Of a stretch of 44,708 nucleotides of DNA, positions 16,066-24,321 are shown piece after piece. The stretch's first letter is position 1; each line of letters begins with the position of its first letter. Below the pieces are notes generated by a model. That model was not told the DNA's origin. It ran no database searches and saw only the letters and a list, made by a program, of their open reading frames with translations. Both the position numbers and the translations under genes were made by a program. Origin of the DNA: DASSKF01 sp035690725 (GTDB lineage: Bacteria; Actinomycetota; Actinomycetes; Actinomycetales; Dermatophilaceae); assembly GCA_035690725.1 (NCBI GenBank), contig DASSKF010000128.1:1-44708 (forward strand). The letters run 5' to 3'.

Positions 16066-16500
16066 ATGACCAGTTCGCCGGACGCCACCGCGGGTGCCGC
16101 CGTCGCAGCCTCCTCGCCGGGAGAGCTCAAGCAGGCGGTGCTGCGCTTGTACAACGCGGCCAACCAGGCCGTGTGGGGCGCCGGTGTGCGCGAGCAGCAG
16201 GTCGACCTCCTCGAGGACCGCATCCTGGTAATCGCGCTGCACCAACGGGTCCCGGCTCTGGCGTCCCTCGACGCCACCCGGCGCTCCCTGACGCGGGAGG
16301 TCGACGTCGCGCTCATGGACCAGTTCAAGCAGCACCTCGCGAGGGCGCTGCAGGAGGAGCTGGGACTGGGTGTCCGGGCCGTGCTCAAGGACTACGACCC
16401 GGACACCCAGCTCGCCTGCACCGTCGCGGTGCTCAGTGAGCCGCTCAGCTTCCCGTCGACTCACCACCCGCGCCGGGGAGCCGTTCCTGCTACCAGATGA
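16066..16500 (+). CDS. MpsC-like protein (DUF2294 family)
   Basis: A 144-aa soluble protein whose middle (EDRILVIALHQRVPALASLD, then a long helix, then a DPDTQLACTVAVL end) matches the DUF2294 family, now named after MpsC, a component linked to a membrane-potential-generating system in staphylococci. Its biochemical job in actinobacteria is not known. ATG at 16066 with GGAGG at 16053-16057. Its last 11 nt overlap the 3' end of the convergent permease gene. Confidence 0.7.
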   Translation: MTSSPDATAGAAVAASSPGELKQAVLRLYNAANQAVWGAGVREQQVDLLEDRILVIALHQRVPALASLDATRRSLTREVDVALMDQFKQHLARALQEELGLGVRAVLKDYDPDTQLACTVAVLSEPLSFPSTHHPRRGAVPATR

Positions 16501-18031
16501 ACAACCCGGCGAGGGCGGCCACCACCAGGCCGGTCACCACGGGGACGAACAGCCGTCGCGCGAGCTCGACGACGTCGACCCGGCAGAAGCCGGCGACGGC
16601 GATCAGCGAGGACCAGATGACCAGCGTCCCTCCGCCGGTCCAGGACGCGCCGTTCTGCGCGATCGCCGCGAGCGTCGCGGTGTCGACGCCGCCGTGTGGT
16701 CCGAGCGCCGCGGACAGGTTGCCGGTCAGCGGCAGCCCGGCCCAGCCCGAGCCGTCCAGGCCGACCGTCATCCCGGCCGCCAGCAGGGCCAGGGCGATGA
16801 CCACCGGGTTGCCCGGGATGTAGTCCTCGACCGACCGGATCGCGTCGAAGAGGAAGGCCGGTCCGGTGGCGCCGTCCGCCAGCCCGAGGATCCGTCCGGA
16901 GTAGTCGGCGATTCCCATGTAGACGAACCCGGCGATCGGGAGGATCACGCCCATCGCCTTGAAGGCGTAGGCCAGCCCGTCGACGACGTGCCGGGCCGTG
17001 CTCTCCAGCGCGTCCCTGCCGTCGGTCGAGATCGCGACGACGAGCAGCAGCAGCGCAGCCAGCCCACCGACCAGCCCCGCGCCGGCACCGTCCTCGACCC
17101 GGACGACGTCGCTGAACCGGCCGAGCAGCATGTAGCCGACGAGCAGGAGGAAGGACAACGGCACGAGGCCGGCGAAGATCAGCCCTCGCCGCGTCGTGGG
17201 CGGCGCCTGCTCCTCCTCGGTGTCCTCCTCCTGCGCCACGTCGTCCGGTCCCGCCCCCGAGGTCGACGGTCCGTCCAGGACCGGTTCGCTCGTGCGCTTC
17301 GTCAGGTAGGCGTCACCCACGGTGGCCGACACCAGTGCCGGTGACGGGACCGGCCGGCGGGTGAACCACGCAGCCAGCGCTCGCAGCCGGGACGTCTGCC
17401 GCCCCATGCTCGGCCGGACGGTCAGCACGTAGCTGAGCACCGCCGCGATGCCGCCGACGATCAGGGAGAGCACCAACGACCGGTTGGCGATGATGTCCGC
17501 CGGCACGCCTGCGCCACTCGCCGACAGGCTGGGCGCCACGCCGATCACGTAGTCGGACGCCAGCGCCATGCCCTGACCACCGATCGCGATGGCCATGGCG
17601 CCGCCCATCGGTGACAGGCCCGCCTTCAGTGCGGCCGGCAGCAGGATCGTCGCGACCAGCGCCAGGACCGGTGTCGGCCAGAAGAACAGGGAGAAGACGT
17701 AGGTGACGACGAAGAGCACGAAGAACGCGACCCTGCCGTTGACCATGATCCGCCGGAACGGGACGACCATGAGGTGCTCGGCACCGGCGGCGCGGAGGGC
17801 GCCGAGCAGGGCGCTCACGAGGGCGATGATCAGGAAGATGTTGAACAGCTCGGAGGCGGCGACGAGGCTGGCGCGGAAGACCGAGCCCAGGGCCGTCGCG
17901 AGGCTGCCGGTGGCGACGAGGGCCGTCAGCAGCGTGGCCACGACAGCCGGGACCACGACGGTCTTGCGGCAGGCCATCACCACGATGAGCGAGAGGACTC
18001 CGAGCAGGTAGACCCAGTGCGCGGCGCTCAC
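16490..18031 (-). CDS. large polytopic permease, family uncertain (paralogue B)
   Basis: A 513-aa paralogue of the permease at 12826-14481: both begin with a SAAHWVYL / TAAHWVYL segment, share FFWPTP, GQGMALASDY versus GQGMALSSDF, SGWAGLPLTGN versus SGFSGLPLTGS, and end with WSSLIAVAGF and a VxELARxxFxPVVxGLV tail. It too has an acidic hydrophilic middle (around residues 225-265, with runs of Glu and Asp). Start GTG at 18031 overlaps the stop of the NIF3-family gene (GTGA), so the two are coupled. Probably an organic-anion or small-metabolite carrier; substrate unknown. Confidence 0.75.
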   Translation of the reverse strand: MSAAHWVYLLGVLSLIVVMACRKTVVVPAVVATLLTALVATGSLATALGSVFRASLVAASELFNIFLIIALVSALLGALRAAGAEHLMVVPFRRIMVNGRVAFFVLFVVTYVFSLFFWPTPVLALVATILLPAALKAGLSPMGGAMAIAIGGQGMALASDYVIGVAPSLSASGAGVPADIIANRSLVLSLIVGGIAAVLSYVLTVRPSMGRQTSRLRALAAWFTRRPVPSPALVSATVGDAYLTKRTSEPVLDGPSTSGAGPDDVAQEEDTEEEQAPPTTRRGLIFAGLVPLSFLLLVGYMLLGRFSDVVRVEDGAGAGLVGGLAALLLLVVAISTDGRDALESTARHVVDGLAYAFKAMGVILPIAGFVYMGIADYSGRILGLADGATGPAFLFDAIRSVEDYIPGNPVVIALALLAAGMTVGLDGSGWAGLPLTGNLSAALGPHGGVDTATLAAIAQNGASWTGGGTLVIWSSLIAVAGFCRVDVVELARRLFVPVVTGLVVAALAGLFIW

Positions 18032-19065
18032 GCCGTCCACCGCCCCTCGACGGGGAGCAGGTGTTCGCCCATCCGGCGGCCGTACTCGCCCAGGTCCCCG
18101 GTCGCGGCGTCGTCCAGGGACATCGCCACCACCCGGCTGCGGAACAGCAGGACCTCGGTGTCCGGGAGGAGCCGTTGCAGGCAGTGCGCCAGGGGGAGGC
18201 CGTTCTCGAGGATCTCGGTCGCGTGCGAGCTGCCCACGACGACCGACAGCCCGCGGTCGCGGGCGCGGCTGACCACCTCGTCCACCTCGCAGGCGCTGCT
18301 GATGCTCAACATGAGGGTGCCGGCACCCGGGTGCTCCTCGAGGAGCGCGTCCAGGTCCTCCGCGTTGAAGCCGGTGTGCGGGAAGGCGTGGATGACGACG
18401 TCCCCGAGCGGTGTCTGCGGGGTCCCGTGGAGGATGCGCAGGCCCGGTGAGGTGACCGAGTCCCAGAGCGGTATGCCGCCCCGCACCTCCCGCTCGCTGT
18501 CGAGGACCTGCTCGTCGACGGCCCGGGCCAGCATCCGGCGCAGGCGGTCGAGGACGTCTCCCAGGGACCGCACCTCCGGAAGGGGCCGGCCGACCATCAC
18601 CACCTTGCCGTGGGCTCCCCCGTAGGCCCCGTGGTGGCGGAACGGCACGTGGCCGTGCAGCTGACCGATCCCGGGGTGCAGCCCGTGGAACGCCTCGTGG
18701 CACTCGATGACCGAGACCCCATAGGGCGGAAGGTAGTCCGACAGCGGCACGCCGCCGGAGCTCGCGGCGTCCGCGAGGGGGTGGTGCGCGACGATCAGGT
18801 CCACCCCGATCGCATGGGCCAGCTCGATGTCGTGCTCGGTGACCGACATGGCGACCGCCAGCCGTCGCACCGGGGCGTCCGGGTCACCGATGACGAGGCC
18901 AGGGGTCTCCGTGACGGCCTTGCCCGGCAGGCCGGAGGACTTGACCACGTGCCAGGGGTTGTCGGGGCCGGGGTCGGCGGAGAGCCGCCCCCCGGTCACG
19001 GCGTCGAGCCGGCTGACGACGTCGGCCACGCGCGGTGGTGCCGAGGAGGGGTGGGTGGAGTGCAC
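18028..19065 (-). CDS. NIF3-like (DUF34) dinuclear-metal protein
   Basis: A 345-aa protein of the NIF3/YbgI family, recognised by DLIVAHHPL near residues 88-96 (metal-binding His pair) and by GSSHATEILENG near 298-309 (the C-terminal metal-ligand motif). Family members bind two metal ions and are often annotated as GTP cyclohydrolase I type 2, but their true substrate is unsettled. I chose the GTG at 19065 because GGAGAAG lies 6-12 nt upstream; a longer frame starts in the leader. It is co-translated with permease B, suggesting it processes the imported compound. Confidence 0.75.
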   Translation of the reverse strand: MHSTHPSSAPPRVADVVSRLDAVTGGRLSADPGPDNPWHVVKSSGLPGKAVTETPGLVIGDPDAPVRRLAVAMSVTEHDIELAHAIGVDLIVAHHPLADAASSGGVPLSDYLPPYGVSVIECHEAFHGLHPGIGQLHGHVPFRHHGAYGGAHGKVVMVGRPLPEVRSLGDVLDRLRRMLARAVDEQVLDSEREVRGGIPLWDSVTSPGLRILHGTPQTPLGDVVIHAFPHTGFNAEDLDALLEEHPGAGTLMLSISSACEVDEVVSRARDRGLSVVVGSSHATEILENGLPLAHCLQRLLPDTEVLLFRSRVVAMSLDDAATGDLGEYGRRMGEHLLPVEGRWTA

Positions 19066-19361
19066 GATTCTTCTCCGTTCGCTCGCCACGGCTTCCGCCG
19101 TGGGGAGGCGGCGCTGCCGCCTCACTCAGGACACGGACCCAGACCATCGGGGCTGGGCCAAGCGACCTCGAGCGACGGACCTCGGGCTCTTCCGGAGAAG
19201 CTCCCTCGACCATTCGTCGAGTGACACAGGACCTGCCACGCGTGCACCTCGCGGTGAAGCGCACTCCGAGCAGGTCTCGAAGTATGGAGAGGTGCGCGAT
19301 GCGTGTCAAGCATCACACCGAGCGGATCCGCCTGTGCCGGGCGGCTGTTCGCCGGTGCCCG
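19066..19361. other. 296-nt non-coding leader with stacked small hairpins
   Basis: Between the PucR-type gene and the NIF3 gene. Two hairpins sit side by side upstream of the NIF3 start: CCACGGC/GCCGTGG at 19086-19103 and AGGCGGC/GCCGCCT at 19106-19122. A third short inverted repeat, CTCGAC-N5-GTCGAG, is at 19205-19221. I see no convincing small gene or clear promoter. The region probably holds the PucR-gene end and the NIF3-permease promoter and leader. Confidence 0.45.
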
Positions 19362-21077
19362 TCACCCGGCGTCGAGGTCGTGCTTCACCTCGTCGGCGGT
19401 GCGGGCCAGCATGTCGAGCTTCAGCGCGAGCCAGACGGCGAACTGCGTCTCGGCCTCGCGCAGGTCGCGGTCGAGGGCCTTCGACCCGCGCTCGATCTTG
19501 TAGAGCATGGTGTTCCGGTGGACGCAGAGCGTGCGCGCCGCCTGGTTCAGGTTGCCCCCTGCCTCGACGTAGGTCCGCACCGCGTCCTCGAGGTCGCCCG
19601 ACGCCTCTCGCAGGGGCGCCAGCATCTCCCCCGCGAACGCGCGACCGCCCTCCTGCTGGGCCAGGTCCAGCAGGGTGGAGTCCACCCGCAGGTCGCTGAA
19701 TCCGGCGGGGGCCGTCAGCTGCAGCTGCGCGCTGAGCCCGAGGGCCAACCGCGCCTCCCGGTAGCTCTGCGCGATCGCGTCCGCGCCCTGCACCGGTCGC
19801 CCGTAGCCGACCAGCACGGCCCGGTCCGTCTGGCTCTGCAGCCGACGGGACAGCGCCTGGGCGAACTGGTCCAGCTCCCGTGCCCCGCGGTCGGGGCCGC
19901 TGTGCCCGGCCGCCCCCACCTCCCGCACGACCGCGATCACGTCGCCGACCACCGCCGCCATGGTGCGACGGGACCTGCCGCTGCCCACATGGCTCGCCTC
20001 GCGCGCCATGTAGGCCAGGCGGTTGGGCGAGTCGTCCTCGGCGATCAGGCCACTGGCCTGCACGACCACGGCCCCGAAGCGGCTCTCGACCGGGAAGTCG
20101 TGGTGCTCGGACCGGGCCACCAGGTCCGCGTGGTTGGAGAACCGCCCGTGCAGCAGCGCGTGCACGAAGTTGCCGCGTGCTCGCTCCTCGGCCCGCTCCA
20201 CGTCGCGCAGCCGCATCAGCTCGGTGCCGACGATGGTGCTCGCCTGCTGCACGGCCACCCGCTGCTCGGCCACGTCGTGCGCGTGCGGCGGGTACGTGTC
20301 GTCCACCAGGACCAGCCACCCGTCGCGACGGCCGGCCACGTGGACGCCGGCGACCACGAAGGTGCACGGACGGTCCTTCACCTCGGCCGACAGCACCAGT
20401 GAGTCGTGGCCGTCCGCCCGGCCCTCTCCGTCGTCGCCCTGGTGCCCCAGCAGCTCCCGGCAGGCGGCGCCGGCCGACGTGGGATCGAGCCAGGAGTGCC
20501 GGCCCTCGGCGTAGGTGATCACGTCCAGGCCGGTCCCGATGAGCACCACGGCACAGCCGCTGAGTCGTGCGAGCAGGTCGCACAGGGCATCGACCCCGGC
20601 GCTGCGGTGCAGCAGGGACGCCAGGGCACCGTGGACGGTCTGCGCATAGCGCAGGATGTGGCTCTCGTGCGCGAGGTTGAGCCGCGCCACGTGCCGGGCG
20701 ACCGAGTCGAGGCGCGTCTCGGGCGGGATCCCGACCACCGGCAGCGCGGACGGAGGCGCCGGTTGCCACCGCTCGGCCGTCCAGCCGCGCAGCAGCACCG
20801 CAGCGGCGCCGCGCCCCGTCAGCCGCTCCACGTCGGCGGGCGCCAGCACGGCCTCGTCACCGATCACGGCCACACCTTCGAGCGGGTCCTCCTCGACCAG
20901 GACGTCGCGTGCCGTGCGGCACCACTGCACCACCACGTCGAGGCGATCCCCGCCGGCGAGCACCACGCTGCCCCGGAGGAGCCGTTCCTGCAGGAGACGG
21001 TCCAACGTGAGCGGATCGGGTGTGCTGACCTCCGGTCCGGGGGACGACGAGACCGGCTGTCGAGCCGAGGAATTCAT
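19362..21077 (-). CDS. PucR/CdaR-type transcriptional regulator
   Basis: A 571-aa regulator. The first 170 residues resemble the PucR N-terminal sensing region, followed by a GAF-like section (CAVVLIGTGLDVITYAEGR) and the degenerate GGDEF-like section of this family (VGYGRPVQGADAIAQSYREARLAL). The C-terminal HTH_30 helix-turn-helix lies near residues 494-537 (NLNQAARTLCVHRNTMLYKIER). Such proteins control purine, sugar-acid or amine catabolic genes in response to metabolites. ATG at 21077 chosen over an upstream extension that would read through the divergent promoter. Probable targets: the divergent GlcG/HbpS gene and neighbouring permease or diiron operons. Confidence 0.85.
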   Translation of the reverse strand: MNSSARQPVSSSPGPEVSTPDPLTLDRLLQERLLRGSVVLAGGDRLDVVVQWCRTARDVLVEEDPLEGVAVIGDEAVLAPADVERLTGRGAAAVLLRGWTAERWQPAPPSALPVVGIPPETRLDSVARHVARLNLAHESHILRYAQTVHGALASLLHRSAGVDALCDLLARLSGCAVVLIGTGLDVITYAEGRHSWLDPTSAGAACRELLGHQGDDGEGRADGHDSLVLSAEVKDRPCTFVVAGVHVAGRRDGWLVLVDDTYPPHAHDVAEQRVAVQQASTIVGTELMRLRDVERAEERARGNFVHALLHGRFSNHADLVARSEHHDFPVESRFGAVVVQASGLIAEDDSPNRLAYMAREASHVGSGRSRRTMAAVVGDVIAVVREVGAAGHSGPDRGARELDQFAQALSRRLQSQTDRAVLVGYGRPVQGADAIAQSYREARLALGLSAQLQLTAPAGFSDLRVDSTLLDLAQQEGGRAFAGEMLAPLREASGDLEDAVRTYVEAGGNLNQAARTLCVHRNTMLYKIERGSKALDRDLREAETQFAVWLALKLDMLARTADEVKHDLDAG

Positions 21078-21229
21078 CTGTGCATGGTATCCACTGTGGG
21101 GGCGGCGATTCAGGGCACATTCGACGTTGTGACGCGCCTCCGGGACGACCATGCTCGCAGGAACGGACGACCCCCGGTCGCCGACGCCCGCAACCGACCA
21201 CAACCAGAACCAAGGAGTGCCAGCCGCAC

Positions 21230-21682
21230 ATGCACAGGATCTTCCGCATCACCCTGGACGACGCACTGCCGATGCTCGAGGCGGCCCGTCAGAAGGCCGA
21301 GGAGATCGGCGTCAAGCAGACGATCTGCGTCGCCGACGAGAGTGGTCACGTGATCGGGCTGCACCGCATCCCGGGGGCCCGCCTGACCGGCGTCGAGATC
21401 GCCATCGCCAAGGCGTTCACGGCGGCCGGCCACGAGCGACCGACCCACAAGTTCAACGAGCCGCCCAACGGCCCCGCCCTCCCCGGCAACGAGGCCTTCG
21501 GCATCAACCAGATGTACCCGGGCAAGTTCGCGATCTTCGTCGGTGGCTTCCCCATCGAGTACGAGGGCCAGATCGTCGGTGCCGTCGGTGTCTCCGGAGG
21601 CAACGGGGAGCAGGACAAGGCGGTGGGCGCGGCCGCGCTGGACGCGTTCGCCAAGCACCTGGCGCAGAACCCCCCGGGCTGA
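21230..21682 (+). CDS. GlcG/HbpS family (DUF336) protein
   Basis: A 150-aa protein of the GlcG/HbpS family. Typical segments are the N-terminal LDDALPMLEAARQKAEEIG helix, ICVADESGHVIGLHR, the AIAKAFTAA helix and the C-terminal GQIVGAVGVSGGNGEQDKAVGAAALDAF. Members occur beside glycolate, propanediol and cobalamin genes; HbpS binds heme and serves a sensor kinase, but most members are uncharacterised. ATG at 21230 with AAGGAG about 12 nt upstream. Divergent from the PucR-type regulator, which may control it. Confidence 0.8.
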   Translation: MHRIFRITLDDALPMLEAARQKAEEIGVKQTICVADESGHVIGLHRIPGARLTGVEIAIAKAFTAAGHERPTHKFNEPPNGPALPGNEAFGINQMYPGKFAIFVGGFPIEYEGQIVGAVGVSGGNGEQDKAVGAAALDAFAKHLAQNPPG

Positions 21683-21700
21683 GCAGGGAGTCACTCCCAC

Positions 21701-21757
21701 CACGCACGAGGGGGCGGGGTCCGGCACGTGTGCCCGGGGCCCGCCCCTCGTCGTGTG
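21701..21757. terminator. bidirectional terminator hairpin
   Basis: Long imperfect GC-rich hairpin (arms about 21701-21724 and 21734-21757, loop CACGTGTGC region) between the convergent GlcG/HbpS and RidA genes, well placed to end both transcripts. Confidence 0.65.
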
Positions 21758-21765
21758 CTCCTCCC

Positions 21766-22203
21766 TCAGCAGGCGCAGGTCAGCTCCACCTCGACGCAGG
21801 CGCCGCCGGGCAGGGAGGCAACGCCCACGGCGCTGCGGACCACCGCTGCCCGCTCCTCCCCCAGGACGTCGAGCAGCGCCGCGGACGCACCGTCCGCGAC
21901 CTCGCTGTGCCGGCGGAAGTCCTCCGTGGCGTTGACGTAGACGGTCAGCCGCAGGGCACGCTCGATGTCCGCCAGCGAACCGGCGGCCACCGCCGCGGCG
22001 GCCACGGCGTTGCGCGCCGCGCGGTCGGCGGCCCGGACCGCGTCCTCCAACGAGACCTCCCGTCCCACCTTGCCGACATGGACCAGCTGCCCGTCCACCC
22101 GCGGTGTCATCCCCGCGGTCACGAGCGTGCCTGCGTGCCGCAGGGCAGGCTGGTAGCGGCCCTGGGGCCGGGGCGGTGCGGGCAGGTCCGGCACGGTGGT
22201 CAC
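21766..22203 (-). CDS. RidA family protein
   Basis: A 145-aa YjgF/YER057c/UK114 (RidA) protein, shown by the AGMTPRVDGQLVHVGKVG strand-loop region, the central helix (EDAVRAADRAARNAVAAA) and the C-terminal VRSAVGVASLPGGACVEVEL. The family's classical job is hydrolysis of reactive enamine/imine intermediates, and the Arg needed for carboxylate binding in RidA proper is at VRSAVG. GTG at 22203 is used, but its ribosome site (AAGAG) is very close; a GTG three codons later is possible. It ends the diiron-oxidase operon, where it could clear an imine. Confidence 0.75.
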   Translation of the reverse strand: MTTVPDLPAPPRPQGRYQPALRHAGTLVTAGMTPRVDGQLVHVGKVGREVSLEDAVRAADRAARNAVAAAAVAAGSLADIERALRLTVYVNATEDFRRHSEVADGASAALLDVLGEERAAVVRSAVGVASLPGGACVEVELTCAC

Positions 22204-22249
22204 CTCTTGCTGTGGGGTGTGCTGTGGGGTGTTCGGGTTCGTGTGGTGG

Positions 22250-23887
22250 TCACAGGGCGAGGGCCACGCCCTCCATCCGGGGATCGGCGCCGGCGCGCAG
22301 GCTCCCGTGGGGGTGGTCCACGTCGACCGCCATGGCCGACCCGCCGGGCCCGCCGACCTGCGCGGGGACCTCGACGACCCGGTGGCCCCAGCGTTGCAAC
22401 GTGGCCAGCGTGTCGGGGTCGAGGCCCGGTTCGCAGCGCAGTTCCTCCGGCTGGCCGACCACGTTCGCGTCCGAGCCGGGGAACACCGTGAACCGCGGGA
22501 GGGAGACCGCCTCCTGGGGGCTGAGCGCGTGGTCGGCGAGGTGGCTGAGGACCTGCATGTTCCACTGGACCTGGCCGTCGCCCCCGGGGCAGTTGCCGAC
22601 GGCGCGCAGGCCGTCCTGTCCGTCGTCGAGGACCCAGGCGTTCAGCGTGTGCAGCGGCTTGCGCCTCGGCTGCACCTCGTTGGGGTGCCCCTCGACCAGG
22701 TACGCGCCGCGGCCGAGCCGGTTGTTCAGCATGACCCCGGTGCCGGGCACGCTGAGCCGGGCGCCGAAGGTGAAGGCCAGGGAGTGGATGAAGCTGACCG
22801 CCCGGCCCTCCTCGTCGACGCAGACGGTCGAGGTCGTGTCCCCGGCGACGCGGACGCCCTGCAACGGCAGGTGGTCCCGCCGCCCCTCGGCGATGCGATC
22901 CCGTGCGGCGCGGATCCGGTCGGGGCCCAGGCACCGGCGCCAGCCGTCGTTGTCAGCCGCGCACTCGGCATACCGGTCGGTGAAGGCGGCCCGAGCCGCC
23001 TCGGCGAGCCAGTGCACGGCCTCGGGGCCGAGCAGCGGCTCGTCGGCCAGCCGGCCGTCGCAGATGGCGGCCTGCTGCAGCATCATCCAGCCGGGGGTGG
23101 GCAGCGGCGTCTGGTGGAGCACGCCGGATCCGTAGGCCTGGCTGATGGCCGGCTCCTCGTCCACGTCCCTGCCCAGCTCCCACTCCCGCCCGCTGAACGG
23201 GGCGCCGTGAGCCGTCAGGTGCGTCAGCGCGCGCGACGCGAACGCACCGTCGTAGAAGGACAGCGGGTCACCGGCGAGGCGCTCCAGGAAGTCGGCGAGG
23301 TCGGCCTGCACGAGTGGCTCGCCCACCTCCGGCAGGCGTCCGTGGGGCAGGAACACTGCGCGAGCCCCCTCGTCCGCGGCCAGCGAACGCTGGTGCTCGG
23401 CGATGTCGGCGCGGGTCTTGGCGGTGCAGGCGAACCCGTCGCGGGCCAGGCCGATGCCGGTCCGCCACAGGTCCGCCAGCGGACGCGTCGCGTGCCGGCC
23501 GAGCCGGGCCAGGGCCGCCGGTGCACCGGGCACGGTGACCGACAGTGCTCCCTGCAGCGGCAGCGTGGACAGCCCCTGCTCGCGGAAGAACTCGGGCGTG
23601 CCACCGTCCGGCCCGAACCCGCTGCCGTTGACCGTCCACACCCGCCCGTCGGGTTCACGGACGAGGGCGAAGACGTCGCCGCCGATGCCGCACTGGCCGG
23701 GAAGGACCATCCACCCGACCGAGGCCATCGCCAGCGTGGCGTCGACCGCGTTGCCGCCGCCGGCGAGGACGCGGGCACCCTCCAGGGTGATGGCTGGGTG
23801 GCTGGCCGCGACCGCGGCACGCCGGCCGAGGGCGTCGACCTTGTGCTGGGTCAGCGGCCGGGGCGCCGGCCGTCCGGTGCTGGCCAC
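22250..23887 (-). CDS. gamma-glutamyltransferase-family Ntn hydrolase
   Basis: A 545-aa GGT-fold proenzyme. Large-subunit marks are GGNAVDATLA near 44-53 and PGQCGIGGDVFAL near 63-75. Autocleavage should occur before Thr351 in GDTTSTVCVD, giving the catalytic small-subunit N-terminus. The usual glutamate-binding RETAP-type arginine segment is replaced by NGSGFGPDGG near 87-96, so true gamma-glutamyl specificity is uncertain; amidohydrolases such as oxamate hydrolase share this fold. No signal peptide, unlike secreted GGTs. The GTG start at 23887 directly follows GAGGA with almost no spacing, so the start is provisional. Within the diiron-oxidase operon, 3 nt after the Rieske gene. Confidence 0.8.
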   Translation of the reverse strand: MASTGRPAPRPLTQHKVDALGRRAAVAASHPAITLEGARVLAGGGNAVDATLAMASVGWMVLPGQCGIGGDVFALVREPDGRVWTVNGSGFGPDGGTPEFFREQGLSTLPLQGALSVTVPGAPAALARLGRHATRPLADLWRTGIGLARDGFACTAKTRADIAEHQRSLAADEGARAVFLPHGRLPEVGEPLVQADLADFLERLAGDPLSFYDGAFASRALTHLTAHGAPFSGREWELGRDVDEEPAISQAYGSGVLHQTPLPTPGWMMLQQAAICDGRLADEPLLGPEAVHWLAEAARAAFTDRYAECAADNDGWRRCLGPDRIRAARDRIAEGRRDHLPLQGVRVAGDTTSTVCVDEEGRAVSFIHSLAFTFGARLSVPGTGVMLNNRLGRGAYLVEGHPNEVQPRRKPLHTLNAWVLDDGQDGLRAVGNCPGGDGQVQWNMQVLSHLADHALSPQEAVSLPRFTVFPGSDANVVGQPEELRCEPGLDPDTLATLQRWGHRVVEVPAQVGGPGGSAMAVDVDHPHGSLRAGADPRMEGVALAL

Positions 23888-23890
23888 TCC

Positions 23891-24313
23891 TCAGTCGCGG
23901 CGCAGCTTGCGCCGGCGGGGACCTCCGTGGGAGACGTCGTCGGCGCTGACGCCGACGTAGATCTCCCCGTCCTCTTCCCGCACCGGGTAGACGGCGATGG
24001 GCTCCGTCGCGGGGGGGTAGATGGGCTCGCCGCTGTCGAGGTCGAACACGCTGCCGTGGCAGGAGCAGCAGATCCCGTCGTCGACGAGCTTGCCGCTGCT
24101 CAGGAGGCAGTCGAGGTGCGTGCAGTAGTTGCTCGTCGCGTGTGCCGTGCCGTTCAGGCGCGCCACGGCACACTCCAGCTGGTCCACGTAGAACCGGCGG
24201 ACGTAGCCCTCGGGCACCTGCCCGGAGCGGGCGACCCGGTGGTAGACCAGTCCGTCCTCGGCGGCCTGGGTCTCGGGCTCCGTTGCGACGTCGTCGTTCT
24301 CAGCAGTGCTCAT
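23891..24313 (-). CDS. Rieske [2Fe-2S] protein (long form)
   Basis: A 140-aa Rieske protein. Cluster ligands are in CTH (near residue 64) and CSCH (near 83-86), spaced C-x-H-x16-C-x2-H, with extra Cys residues at LDC and ICC beside them. A 30-residue acidic N-terminal tail precedes the Rieske fold, and a basic tail (GGPRRRKLRRD) ends the protein, both unusual for small carrier ferredoxins. ATG at 24313. It lies between the aldehyde dehydrogenase and the GGT-like gene in the diiron-oxidase operon and probably carries electrons. Confidence 0.8.
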   Translation of the reverse strand: MSTAENDDVATEPETQAAEDGLVYHRVARSGQVPEGYVRRFYVDQLECAVARLNGTAHATSNYCTHLDCLLSSGKLVDDGICCSCHGSVFDLDSGEPIYPPATEPIAVYPVREEDGEIYVGVSADDVSHGGPRRRKLRRD

Positions 24314-24321
24314 CAGTGTTC

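Noticed and set aside
11701..16500. A 1599-codon open frame on the plus strand
   Set aside because: It runs antisense through the GTP cyclohydrolase fusion and permease A and out of frame through the MFS gene; low-complexity Arg/Gly/Asp/His content is typical of GC-rich shadow frames. Only its last 145 codons, including the stop, are real, as the MpsC-like gene.
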